This document shows positions 1 to 12,000 of a stretch of DNA of 64,000 nt, piece by piece. The DNA is from Mastigias papua (Eukaryota; Cnidaria; Scyphozoa; Rhizostomeae; Mastigiidae), in contig OZ025271.1 of assembly GCA_964019165.1 (NCBI GenBank), positions 18,081,782-18,145,781 on the forward strand, read 5' to 3'. The position numbers and the translations under genes are program-made. Under the pieces are notes generated by a model. The model saw only the letters and a program-made list of their open reading frames with translations, did no database searches and was not told the origin of the DNA. Numbering within the stretch: position 1 is the first letter of the stretch; every line of letters begins with the position of its first letter.

Positions 1-33
1 TCTGATCTCAATACTATCTGTTACTTCATGTAG

Positions 34-3000
34 ACGATGCAAATTCAGATACAATGGCAATCTCTGCAAAGATTTCAGTCACATCCTTCTACGTTGTTTG
101 CTTGTCACTTGATTCAGTGGCGTACACAATTCCTAAAGCTGGTATATCATTTTCACCATTTGATTCGAAGTATGGTCTTAAGGTGATATTTGAAGAAGGT
201 ACATTTGGTGACGAAAGTGCCATTCTTCACTTCAAGGTTTGTGCCACTCTTTGTTACTTCTCAACCACATTTTCTATGTCACTTCATTCTGCTAGTGTTC
301 ATGGTTGTCAGCTTTTTTGTTTTACAATATTTATTCTTCTATATCTTAAATTGGTACAACTTCGAACTTTTCTCCATAATAATCTCTTTACTATAGCATG
401 GAAAAGAGGGAACATTATTTTAGTATACTGAAAGCTCTTTGAAAATGCTTTCAGTATGCTAAAAGAATCTTCCCCCTTTTTTGAGCTATAGTGAAGTTCT
501 GTAGTACCAACAAACTTTTCAAATAATCTCTTTGCTTATTCATTTATATTGTATGTTTTCACACCTCTCAGGAGACCAGGGGCCCCACAGACCACATACG
601 GTTATATTGATACAATACATTAAAAACGCGTACATGGACACCTAAAAGTTTGAAATGAGTCTGTTTGTGTTTTTATTTGGTTAGGCATCTTGTAGCCGGG
701 TTACTGGCTTGTAACAAAGGGTCCTAAACAAATGCCGCAAAAAGTATAGTTAAGCATTTAAATGTTATAGCAACACAGAGTCTGTAGTCCTTGACTTTTA
801 GCCAATTGGCCCAGCCAATTTCACACCAATCTTGTCCCTGGAGGCCTTGCCTATCACAGCCATGTTTGTACTGAGTTTGGAGTGTCATTGAATTGGGCTG
901 AGTGGCAAAAAAGACTGGATTTCAGGGTGTAGGTTCGTAATGAATAAAGGTTCTTATGTACCATCAAACCAACCAATCAGATCATGCCCAAGGATAGTCT
1001 TGGCCTTATCTCTGAGATGACAAAATCACAAAATGTCAAGTTCCACAGTTCCTGTGTGACAGAAAGAATCATTAATGAAGATCACGGACATATACATCAG
1101 GAATGACTACCATAGGGATTGTAGATATATTTCTACAGTAGACTTGAAGGTGGATGGGGGTCAGTAGAAAGATCAATTGATTGTGGATGGTTGTGGATGT
1201 TGCAGGATAAGGTCGGTTACTCAAACACTAACAGTGTTAAACTCATGACGGAGGGAAGGTTCACAGAGAACTCAAAAACTTATACCATATTGAGTATATA
1301 TAATAAGCACGTGTAAAAGCCAACAAAACGCGGGAAAATAACATAATCCATAATGGCAGCCTAAATAAGCAAAGATGGCGCAACGAACAGAATAATCTAA
1401 TTTATAACGATTAAACTAACATCATGTTCTAACACCCCAACTTGAGGGTAAGTTTATATCTGCCCAAATAAGTACTGCTTGAATTTTTCCAGTGAACTCT
1501 TCTTTGGTGGTTTTGTAAATATGTCTGCAATATTCTATGTTGATGGTACGTAGTCTAACGTAATTTGCTTTTTAGAGTAGCATTCACGAATGAAGTGGTA
1601 TCTTAAATGTCAAAGTGTTTTGACATCGTGTGCTTCACGGAATTTTTCACTAGCGCAATAGCACCTTGATTGTCATTTATCACAAGAGCACTATTTTTGA
1701 ATGGAATTACTTCTTGTACAAGGCGGGTTAGGTATACGACCTCTTGACCAGTAATTGATAGCGATACATATTCAGCTTCGCAGGTTGATAATGCGACAGA
1801 GTTCTGCTTTTTGCACTTTCAGCTAATTGGTGAACTGCAATTATTGAGACTGATACAGTAACCAGTAATGCTGTGGCGGTCTGTTAATGATGATGCCCAG
1901 TCAGCATCACAATATGCAATCAAGCGTAGACTGGTGGGTGACTTTCTAAATGTCAAACAATAGTCAATTGTATGCTTGATGTATCTAAGTATATGCTTTA
2001 ACATGATCCAATCAGCAGCATTGGGACAAGACAAGTGCTGTGATAATTTAGTTATAACATAACTAAGACCAGGACGTGTGCAAATCATGGCATAAACGAG
2101 ACTTTCAACAACTTGGCGGTATTGCTTCAAGTTCACATTAGTTGCGTTTGACTCGTACGAAGTCGGGTTTGACTCACATGGTGTTGTACGTGGTTTACAA
2201 TTTTTCATATTATTGGATTTGAGTATGCTTTCCAAGTAATGCTTTTGTGACATGACAATGCAATGACCTTTCTGCTCAAATTTAATTCGCAAGAAAGACG
2301 ATAATTTCCCAAGATCTTTCATGTTGAACGTAATGCTTAAGTGATATTGCACATCCTTTAAAGATATCTCGGAACTTGCTCCAATAATTATATCGTCAAC
2401 CCAGACGAGTAGAACTATGATGCCATTTTCACTTCCTTTAATAAAGACACAAGGGTCGGCAGTAGATTGAACAAAGTTTAGCTTCTTTAGAAAATCATGT
2501 AGGACAGAGTGCCAATTTCGGCCACTTTGGTTTAGCCCATAGAGTGATATGCACAATCTCCAAACTTTATCAACGGATTTGCATCCAATTGGCTGCTCTA
2601 CGTAGACTTCTCGATCAATTGGGGCATGCAGGTAGGCACCTTTTAGGTCCATTTGGTGTAGGAGCCAGTCGTTTTGTAATGCTAGTTGAATCAGAATTCG
2701 TACAGACTCCATCCGAGCAGTCGGTGAAAATGTCTCTGCATAGTCGATTCCTTGTATTTGACTATAGCCTTTCGGAACGTAACGAGCTTTGTAAATAGGG
2801 TCTATGGGATCTACTTTTAGAGCATACACCCATTTTCCCCCATCTAACATTTTACCTGCTGGTAGTTCAGATTCAATATATGTATTGTTGTCTACAAGTG
2901 ACTGGATTTCTGTATCCATTGCAATTTTCCACTTTGAAGCATCTTCATGATTTGTTGCATCTTCATATGATTGAGGTGTATCCAACATATAGCAAAAATC

Positions 3001-6000
3001 AATATGGTTAACAAAGTCGCTCGTTTCATCTCTGTCAGTCAAGTCGTAATCATGTAAGTAATTTGGAACTTGACGATTTCTTCTTGGATACCTAGACATC
3101 TGGTTCTCCGCTACTTCATCTGTTGCTGTATTTTCATCTGATGGTACATCAGTCTGTAGAGTGTCTTCAGAGTCAGCGATTAGTTCAGGAATAGGGTCTG
3201 CTACTGATGACATCTCTTGAAATTTCTCTGTAAATTTTACAACTCTGTGCTTCATCACATTCTTTGTTTCTGGGTAATAAACAAAGTAGGATGCACTATC
3301 TCGATCATAGCCCACAGAGTAGCCTTTTCTGCTTCTTGGCTCAAGCTTTTTTACATTGTGCACGTAAGGATAACAAAGTGTTCCAAAAACATGCAGTTTC
3401 GCGATGTTTGGCTTCAATCCTGTGACTAAACCGTATGGAATACTCTTTATTCGTTGGACATAGCAACGATTCCTAATGTATGTAGCAGTCATTATGGCAT
3501 AAGTCCATAGATTCTTTGGTAATTTTGATTCGATGAGTAATGCCCTGGCCATATCAAAAAGTGTACGCCAGCTCCGTTCAGCAGTTCCATTCTGATGGGG
3601 AGCATGTGGTGATGATAATTCGTGCTTGATACTATGCTTTACAAGTAAAGACTTAAATTCAGCAGATAGATATTCTCCTCCATTGTCACTTCGAATACAC
3701 TTTACTTCTCCAGTTGGAAACACATCAGCATGGAAATTAAACGTTCCAACATTGCCATATGGGGCGATGTCTGCAAGGAACTTCTCTGTAGCTTTGACTG
3801 CATCAGATTTTTCCTTGATGAAATAGGTGAACAAACACCCGGAATAATCATCCGTGAAGATTACAGCATATCGTAAACCATCTTTGGCAACTGGATCGTT
3901 AGGGCCAGCTAAATCAGTATGGATCGATTGAAATGGCTTGGTAGCTCTTATATCGGGTTGTCTATTCCGCACATTGGTTTGCTTTGACAGAATGCATGTT
4001 TCACAATCAAAGTCCTTGCTATCTGTAATAGCTTGCTATCTGTAATAGTCATACCTTGGACCACATGTTCTAACCATTTTACGTCTTCAACATTACAGTG
4101 CCCTAGAAGCTTGTGCCACATTTCCAAAGTTTCATTTCTCCCTTCAGTTGTGAAGGTTTTACATAAATAGTAAAGACGGCCATGCTGTTGAATAGGGAAT
4201 GTATTACCATCCTGTGTTATAAGCACTGCACTATCTCTTTCGAACTCTACTTTAGCTCCTTTACGTGTAGCAGCTTGAACAGAAAAAATACACTGAGGAT
4301 ATGAAGGTATATACAAAGCATTCTCAAGTGCAGCTTTTGCAGTGCTGCCATCAGCTGATCTTAGTACAATAGACACTGTTCCCCTTTTCTTGGCAACATT
4401 ATTTGATCGTGATCCATCAGCTGATTCAACGAAATGTTCCTCAGGATTAAAAGATGGGTCTATGTAAATGAAATTGTCATCTTTGTTTACAATATGAGTT
4501 GTAGCTCCACAGTCTACTAAGAAATTATTAATGTGTGAGGCCTGGATTAAATTCTCATCAGTAATTGTAAATGCATAACTGTGTTGGTTATCTTCAGTGC
4601 CTTTTGATGCAGCTAATTTTGCCTTATCTTTTTGTCTTCGACAAACTTTATCATTGTGTGTGGATGATTTACAGTAATTACACCATTTCAAAGCTCTGTG
4701 TTTGCATTCTGAAGACTTATGGCCTGGTGTATGACAACTATAGCAGATAATTTTAGATTGACCAACCTTGGTCTTCAATACTACATTTGCCCCTCTTTCG
4801 GCTTTCTCAGATCTACTTTGTTCAGTGTCTTCAAAATTTCGCAATGCTTGTTTAAACTTCTTGAAATTTTGGACAGTATCAGACTGAGTAGTTACAGCAA
4901 AAAAGGGTTTGTATTCATCAGGCAATCCTTTAAGAATCATTGCAACTACAAGACCATCACTTACATTTTCCTTGGCATTCCTCAAGGCTTTGCTGCAGTC
5001 TCTACTCTCAAAGCGAAGTCTGTCGTTGTTTCAGAAGGGCCTTTCTTCAGCGATGTTAGCTGTGTATAAAGTGTTATGATTCTTGGCTTTCCACTGCCAG
5101 CATAATGATCTTTTAGTATTTGAAAAGCTTTCCTACCATCATCACGAGCATCTCTCATCACCAAAGACAACGATCGCTCGTCCAAGAATTGAATTAGCTC
5201 TGCAAATGCTGTTTTGTTTTTCTCTGGGTCAACTTCCACTTCGTTGCCGACTAGGACATCCTTCAGCTTTTTGAGCTTCATATATCCCAAAAACTTGGTT
5301 TCCCATAACTCAAACTTTCGTTCATCTCCATCGAACATAATATTTTGCCACTGGTTACTGGGCCCATAACCTGTTAAACTCATGATGGAGGGAAGGTTCA
5401 CAGAGAACTCAAAAACTTACACCATATTAAGTATATGTAATAAGCACATGTAAAAGCCAACAAAACGTGGGAAAATAACATAATCCATAATGGCAGCCTA
5501 AATAAGCAAAGATGGCGCAACGAACAGAATAATCTAAGTTATAACGATTAAACTAACATCACGTTCTAACAAAAAGTTGGACATCCACATTTTTCGCTTG
5601 CAATATATCTGTAGTGAGCGTAAACATTGTAACTTAGGCCACTTCGTGCTCAACGCCAGTTTTTCCTTCTTTCGCTCATTCGCATTCTTTAATCACACAC
5701 CTGGGACATCACCGTACGTCACTTCTGTCATCACACATCTGATCATTCCTCTTCTGTTGTTCTCTACACAATCACCGCCACACGATTCCATTCAACAAAC
5801 AACTAACAAGTAACTAACCCTTCCTATCCGTAATTCGTGTTTATTTTGGGTTGTTCAATGTTTCTGTATATACTCATGTAATTTATGTTGTAAAGTTGAA
5901 TCAGAGTAGAGTCTGAGTACACTCAACATCGCCATCTCCTCTCTCTGCCTCCGTGTTCTCTACACGTTAAGTAATGATACTCGCCAACAGCTAATCAACA

Positions 6001-9000
6001 AAGGATGTCACAGAACGAACAGCAGTCCATAGGAAGCATACAAACACACGTTCCTATTTATCTCTTGCGCACACTGTTGCTACTACTTCGGCAAAGATTG
6101 GTCATTTGATTACCAGATGAATGCATCAAATAGATTGGAAGTGTGCTTAATTTGGTAAGATTGTCTGCAGCTATATTCGAATTTCTATGTCATTTGTACT
6201 TAAGGCCAGTAGGATTGATTAGTAACAAGATGTTAGCATCCAAAACACGGGGGAGGTTAGAGCTATGCAACTGAAAATTTATGGATGTTCATAATTGGTG
6301 GGAGGGGTCAAATTTTCAGCATTTTTGTGGACATCCTCAATTTATAGCTACCATAGATCATCTCTTGAATCACAATTACGCTATGCAAAAGGAAGGCCCC
6401 TGATAGAGAGCAGGAAAATAAAGTAGATATAACTGATATCAAAATGCCATTTAAATGCCAGATTTCAACCAGTTAACTCACGCCGTCATCAGACTGACAG
6501 AGCTTGTTAACAGAAGGGTTGTCTATATGGACAGTCACTCGTCTGCAAGTGTATCCAAGCCACCAAATGAGAACTAGCTGTGTCCATATAGCTTTGATAC
6601 TTGCTCTGATGCAAAGGTAACCAGCAGATTTTTAGTGAAAAACTGTTTGTACAAAACCGATTGCTGGCATTTTCACCTCATTTTCATTGGAGACTCGAGT
6701 GAACCCGTGGGATCTTGAGTAAAAGAGCATGTACGCATGGAGTTAACCAAAAACTGGTTTGCTGTAAGTGATGTCTCCTGGGAAGTACTGAATAATAACA
6801 CCCAAGCCTCAAAACACATACAAGGTCATGGAAGCATTGGAGATAAGAAAACATGAGTTCGACATCGTGAATCCTTATGTAGGACGCATACTGTCTGTAG
6901 AGTAGTATTTATTACCCTGTTTACATTAAAGGCAAACAAATTCGGACACAAAAATTTCGGACAAAATATTTTCGGATGTTTTTCAAAGTTATTTCGGACG
7001 TTTCCAGAGAAATTTCGGACGAATACAATAACAGCATGTATTTAGTTATTGTTAATGCTGTAAAAAATATCTTAAGGTTAACTCTGTCAATTGATTGATT
7101 CAATATATTTGGGGTATGTGTGACATTAAATCCTTCTGGGAAGTCGATTCCATTCGGGTGGCAACGGTCAGTTTTTCCGGCATAAATTAGCTGTATTGGT
7201 AGAAAGTCACCATCTGCACTCACTTTAAAGGTTCCAGTGATCTGTTTCTGTTTTCCTTTCCGCCTATTGTCACAGATTTTGTGCCTTGTACTTCAAGAGT
7301 TGTGTTGCTAGTACACACGTATGAAAGTCAACGAAGAGGACAAGAAAACGAAGATGATATAGGCCTATTTGACGATGATCAAGCTCACGAGGACGATACT
7401 TCCACCGAAGAATGTAAAGAACACGTTCAACTCAGAAGCCAAGAATACAACACTAACAATGTCTTTGTTTGCTTTTGACACCACTATCATTGGAATGAAT
7501 GACGAAATAGACGAAGGCAAGCAAATAATCCAGAAAGTCATGGGGGAGTTTGAAGAGAGAACCAGTGAATCAAAGGAGGAGAAAATGGAATCCGGAGCAA
7601 GAGACAGTGAGGAAATCCGTATGTTAGGAACATATATGGGAAATGAACATGATACTAAAATGCGAATAAAGAGAGCAGCAAGAACGTGGATGCAAATAAG
7701 GAAGAGATTTATGAAATGTAAGCTCAGCAAGAAAACGCAAGCCAAAGTAGTAGAAACCTGCGTGGAAAGTACCATTTTGTTCAATGCTGCAGTGAGACTT
7801 TTTTCAAAATCGGAGACAAAAAGAATTCAAAGTTGGATAGACAAGAGGTATAGATACATATGGAGTAACAAGAAAGAGGAGCCTTTGAGACAGATGGAGA
7901 GGAATCACATGAATATGCAAGATGTAAGAAACGAGCTAGATGTTATGACAATCAGAAGCAAAATAGAGAAGAGCCACTTAGTAAGAATTGGTCACATTGC
8001 AAGAATGTCAGATGAGAGATTAGTAAAACAGGCGACGATGGGTTGGATCAGACGAATGGAGATGGGGAGAAAACCAAGGAAAAGAAAGAAGACAACGCTT
8101 GCTTACTGGCATAGACTATTGAAGGAAGCAAATATAGAAGTCCATGAAGTAGAAAGAATAGCGATGGATAGAGTGAAATGGAAAAATATGGTCGAAAGTA
8201 GAATGAGACACATAGAACAATTCGAGAAGCAACAGGGGCACCAGTATAGAAGACATGATGATGAAGAAATTATTGAGAGAAGATCACAGTACGAGGTACA
8301 GAACGACAACAAATGCAAATACGAAGGGTGTGGCAGAACATTCAGAACGAAAGCTGGATTGGTCATTCATCAGAAAAGACTTCACAGAACAGTGGAAAAT
8401 TCACCAACTTTTAGATGCCAAAAATGCAATGGCAAATTTAGACGAAGCAACATGGAAAAGCCATTCCAGAGCATGCAAGGGTAGAAGAATAGAAGGAGAA
8501 AGAAAGGAATGCAGGATTTGTAATAACTTGGTCGGAAGGGTAAATTATGCAAGGCATGTAAGGAGCTGTGAACTGAGGAACAATGTGCAAAAAGAGAGAG
8601 AAACCCAGGATAGAAGATCAGATCAGGCTAGTGCACAGACTGCAAGAAAGTATGTCTCAAAGAGAACAACATGCACATATTGCGGTGCAAATGTAACTGC
8701 TACCAATCTGGCAAGACACCAAAAATCGAGGGCATGCATGGTCTCGGATCAGTGACACAATCAACTGCACACCTCTTGCCTAATGGCGACAAAAGAGAAA
8801 GAAGAAGAAGAAGAAGATGAGGCTCATTTTAGATAAGTTTAATTACAAAAATACAATTTCGTATCACTCAGAGGCTCTTTCAACACTTTCTTTCCCTTTG
8901 TGTGGTTCTGTACACGTTTTCTATTTTATAAGAAACCTAGCTCAGGCCCTACTAGTAGAAGTTTCTTAATTTTTCAATTATTTTCTATTGTTAGTGAAAA

Positions 9001-12000
9001 CAAAAGAAGAAAAGAATCTATTGTAATTTACCCCAACTTCTACTAATAGGTTTGTTATAAAGTAGTTTATTATATATACAAAACGTGTAAACAAGAAAAT
9101 ACACATTTTAATCGCAAAAAATACACAGTTTAAACAAAGAAAATGTCTTGCTATATTTTCCCGTGTTGTAAAATTGTCGGACATTAAAAATTTTGTATGA
9201 CAAAAAATTTCGGACGTTAAAATTTTCGGACGCCTCAAATGTCCGAAAATATTTACGTCCGAAATGTTTTGCCTTTAGTGTATTATTGTATCATTATAAC
9301 TGCTGAAGCCCTCACCGGAGAAACATGATAATCAATAAATTTAAGATATCTTTCGCATGGAAGCTTTTAGAAGTAAGTGTTCTTATATTTCTTTGTATGT
9401 GTATCTATATAAGATAGATGTCTTACGTACTAGAATGTATGACACATTTAGCATGTTTAGAAATATTGCACTGAAATAATATGAATGAGATTGTTCGAAT
9501 CCTGGAATGGTATCTGACATCAGGCCACTTAGGAAATGACGCAATAATTCTATGTGTGTATCTAAAGTTAGGCATGACTGTCAGAGTATTCAAATTTGAA
9601 GAATACATTAGGCATTTAATGATCAAGGACACCATTATGTCACAAAGCTTGAGCATTTTTATCTGTAGAGCTAGACTACAGTTTTAAATCGTATAGAACA
9701 GAAGTCTTGACTGAAATGTGAAATTTTGACCGTATGGCAAGCCTATATATTTGAAGTATTTATCGTAGATGAACGTATTTTCAGAGAGAGCATGTAATGA
9801 GTTAGAACGCTTTGGACTACAACCCTTTCCAATTCTACATGTGTCAGAGATTCATATGCGGCACCCTATGAAACCAGTGACAATAGAATTGAGTTTAAAT
9901 AGTGAAATACAGAGATATAGAGAATTTTTCATTTTATGCGGAGATATTAATGGCTTCAGAGATGAAACAGACAGTACTTCATACGAGATTGGAGACAATT
10001 TCATAACTGTTCAACTAAATCACTTTTCTATGTAAGTTTGTTTGTTCATATTGAGAGAACCTGTTCGTTGTCAAATGTTTGCATTATTAATGGCCTTCTT
10101 CATTTTCATGCACAATTCATTTGCCCAGTCAATTTCATTATGGTTGTCATAGATGACTCTTTTCAAGTTGTGATTACCATCAGATTTTGTTTGGCTTCTG
10201 GCTAAATATGGATATTGCATATTCTTGAGTCCCGAATAAACATCTCGCTAATTAATTTTTTGGAAAAGGTCTACGGAGGACATCCTTATTCCAGAACTCC
10301 CGTTTATTATTTTTTTGCGTCAGTAGTGCGATCGGGTATTAAGTAACGTGAGAAGTCGTGTATTTCATTTTGTTTACAGTTGAAATGAATTGTTAAACTC
10401 ATCCATAGCTATAATAATTAGGGAATTTGCCACCCATCCCATTTATTCCGATCCCCTGTCTCTTGGGTACTGTAAAGTATGCAGATACTACTAGACAGTA
10501 TGGTCTATTTCCCATCTAATATTTCGACTGCAGTACATACATATGAATGTCCTTTTTATTGCAATTTTTGTGACTTCCAATAAACTTTTAGCTTTGGTCT
10601 CGTTTTTAGATGGAGTTTTGTGATAGCATGTAGAGATTGGACTCTGGAAAAAGTAGTGAATTTGTTTGGGCAGTTTTCAGGGCCACGGTATCTCGTCACT
10701 TTCAGCCATTATTATAAGGATTTGCATTGTGGGGAGTATTCATATCAGGTTGGATGTTGTAAGGACTGTGACTTTGACCAGTTGGGAAATCGCATGAAGG
10801 AATGCGAATATTATCCCATGGCTATATATCAAGCCACAATATATGGCGAGACTAGAATGAGAGTTGAACTTGTTGGTCGTTATCAAATGGAGAAAGGATC
10901 ATTGGATTTGACGTAAGGCTAATATCTAAAATCTAATTTCACTGTATTATGCTTACAAATTATAGGGGTTCAAGATGAAATGGAATGCGAGATGGAATGA
11001 ATCAAGATGAAATGATGTGATATGATTTGGATAGGCAACTTTGGATAATAATATGTGCTTTGCCACAGTACTTGGAATATTTGCAATAATAGGAATGGTT
11101 GCACTACTAACTTTAAGTAAATTGTATTGACCTAGATACAACTAAGAGTTAACAGTCATGTCTTCATGGATGGTATTTTTCTTTTGTCTTTAATCTACTT
11201 TTACTTCCTACTCATTTGCTATCATTTTCTCATATTCTCTAATTTTCTGCTTTATAGTTTCTTTCCAACTGCATTTGCTTTTACGGATCCATTCAAAATC
11301 TCTCAAAGGGCCGAGGAGCCTAATAGTAGCACGTGCAACCTTCTAATTTTCAGAGAAGGTGACGAAAAGCCATTAAAGGAAATACCGTTTACTGTCCCAA
11401 GTAAGGTAAGTATTTAGCTGTGTAAAATGTTTGAAATTAGGACAATTGTGAGCTCGTTTTGAAGAAGAGCAAGTCATAAACAAGGTTTCTATACCTCCAT
11501 AAATTCCTCATAAGGCCTTCACGAAAGGAGGTATCTGCAAACATCTTTTAAATAATGTTAAGTTGACGGAAATTTTCTTTAAATATCTTACTTTGCAATT
11601 GCACATTTAGAGATAATGAAAAACGGTATGTTTTGCATGATTTGCTAGGCTCTACAAACATGGAAGTCTCTGTAAATATCCTTAATTCAGGGAGTGGTCA
11701 GAAAGTATCTGCTGTATGAGGGTGGATGATATTTGGCTGGGCCATGAAAAATCCTAACATACCTTTCTTGGGCTACAAAAAACAGACAGGCCCATTCAAT
11801 GGGGCCATGAAAAAATTTAATAAAGAATGTCATTTTCTAAATGAAATACATGGGTGGACAATTTGTACTTGGTCCCAGCAATTGGGACTCCAGCAGATGC
11901 AGACAGGCTACAGCACCACTGCACTGTACAGACTTGTGATCATTTCAAACCACAGCTCAGCACTTTACATTACAGCTGATTCATGGCAATACTGAACTTG

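Larger units (their letters stand above)
1235..5571 (-). mobile_element. Copia-type (Ty1/copia) LTR retrotransposon, degraded
   Basis: A complete but inactivated element reads on the - strand. It has two ~200-bp LTRs beginning TGTTA and ending TAACA, a primer binding site, a gag region with a zinc knuckle, an aspartic protease, then integrase before reverse transcriptase and RNase H. The integrase-before-RT order defines Copia. The flanks AACAG (1230-1234) and AAAAG (5572-5576) are a 4/5 match and may be a decayed target duplication. At least three lesions break the coding sequence: a one-base shift near 4984, a 17-bp duplication near 4020-4050, and nonsense or frameshift changes in RNase H. 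The LTRs differ at roughly ten positions, so the insertion is not recent. It sits antisense in an intron. Confidence 0.93.
6924..9280 (-). mobile_element. DDE_1 (pogo/Tigger-like) transposon copy 1 with nested LINE
   Basis: The terminal inverted repeats read CATTAAAGGCAAACAAATTC on the left and end GCCTTTAGTG on the right. Each is flanked by TA, the target duplication typical of the Tc1/mariner superfamily. Next to both ends are short repeats of the type TTCGGAC. The interior keeps only a fragment of a DDE_1 transposase plus flanks shared with the second copy at 38857-39831. About 1.4 kb of LINE sequence (roughly 7398-8818) interrupts it. The element is therefore an internally deleted, non-autonomous copy later hit by a retrotransposon. 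Confidence 0.85.
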
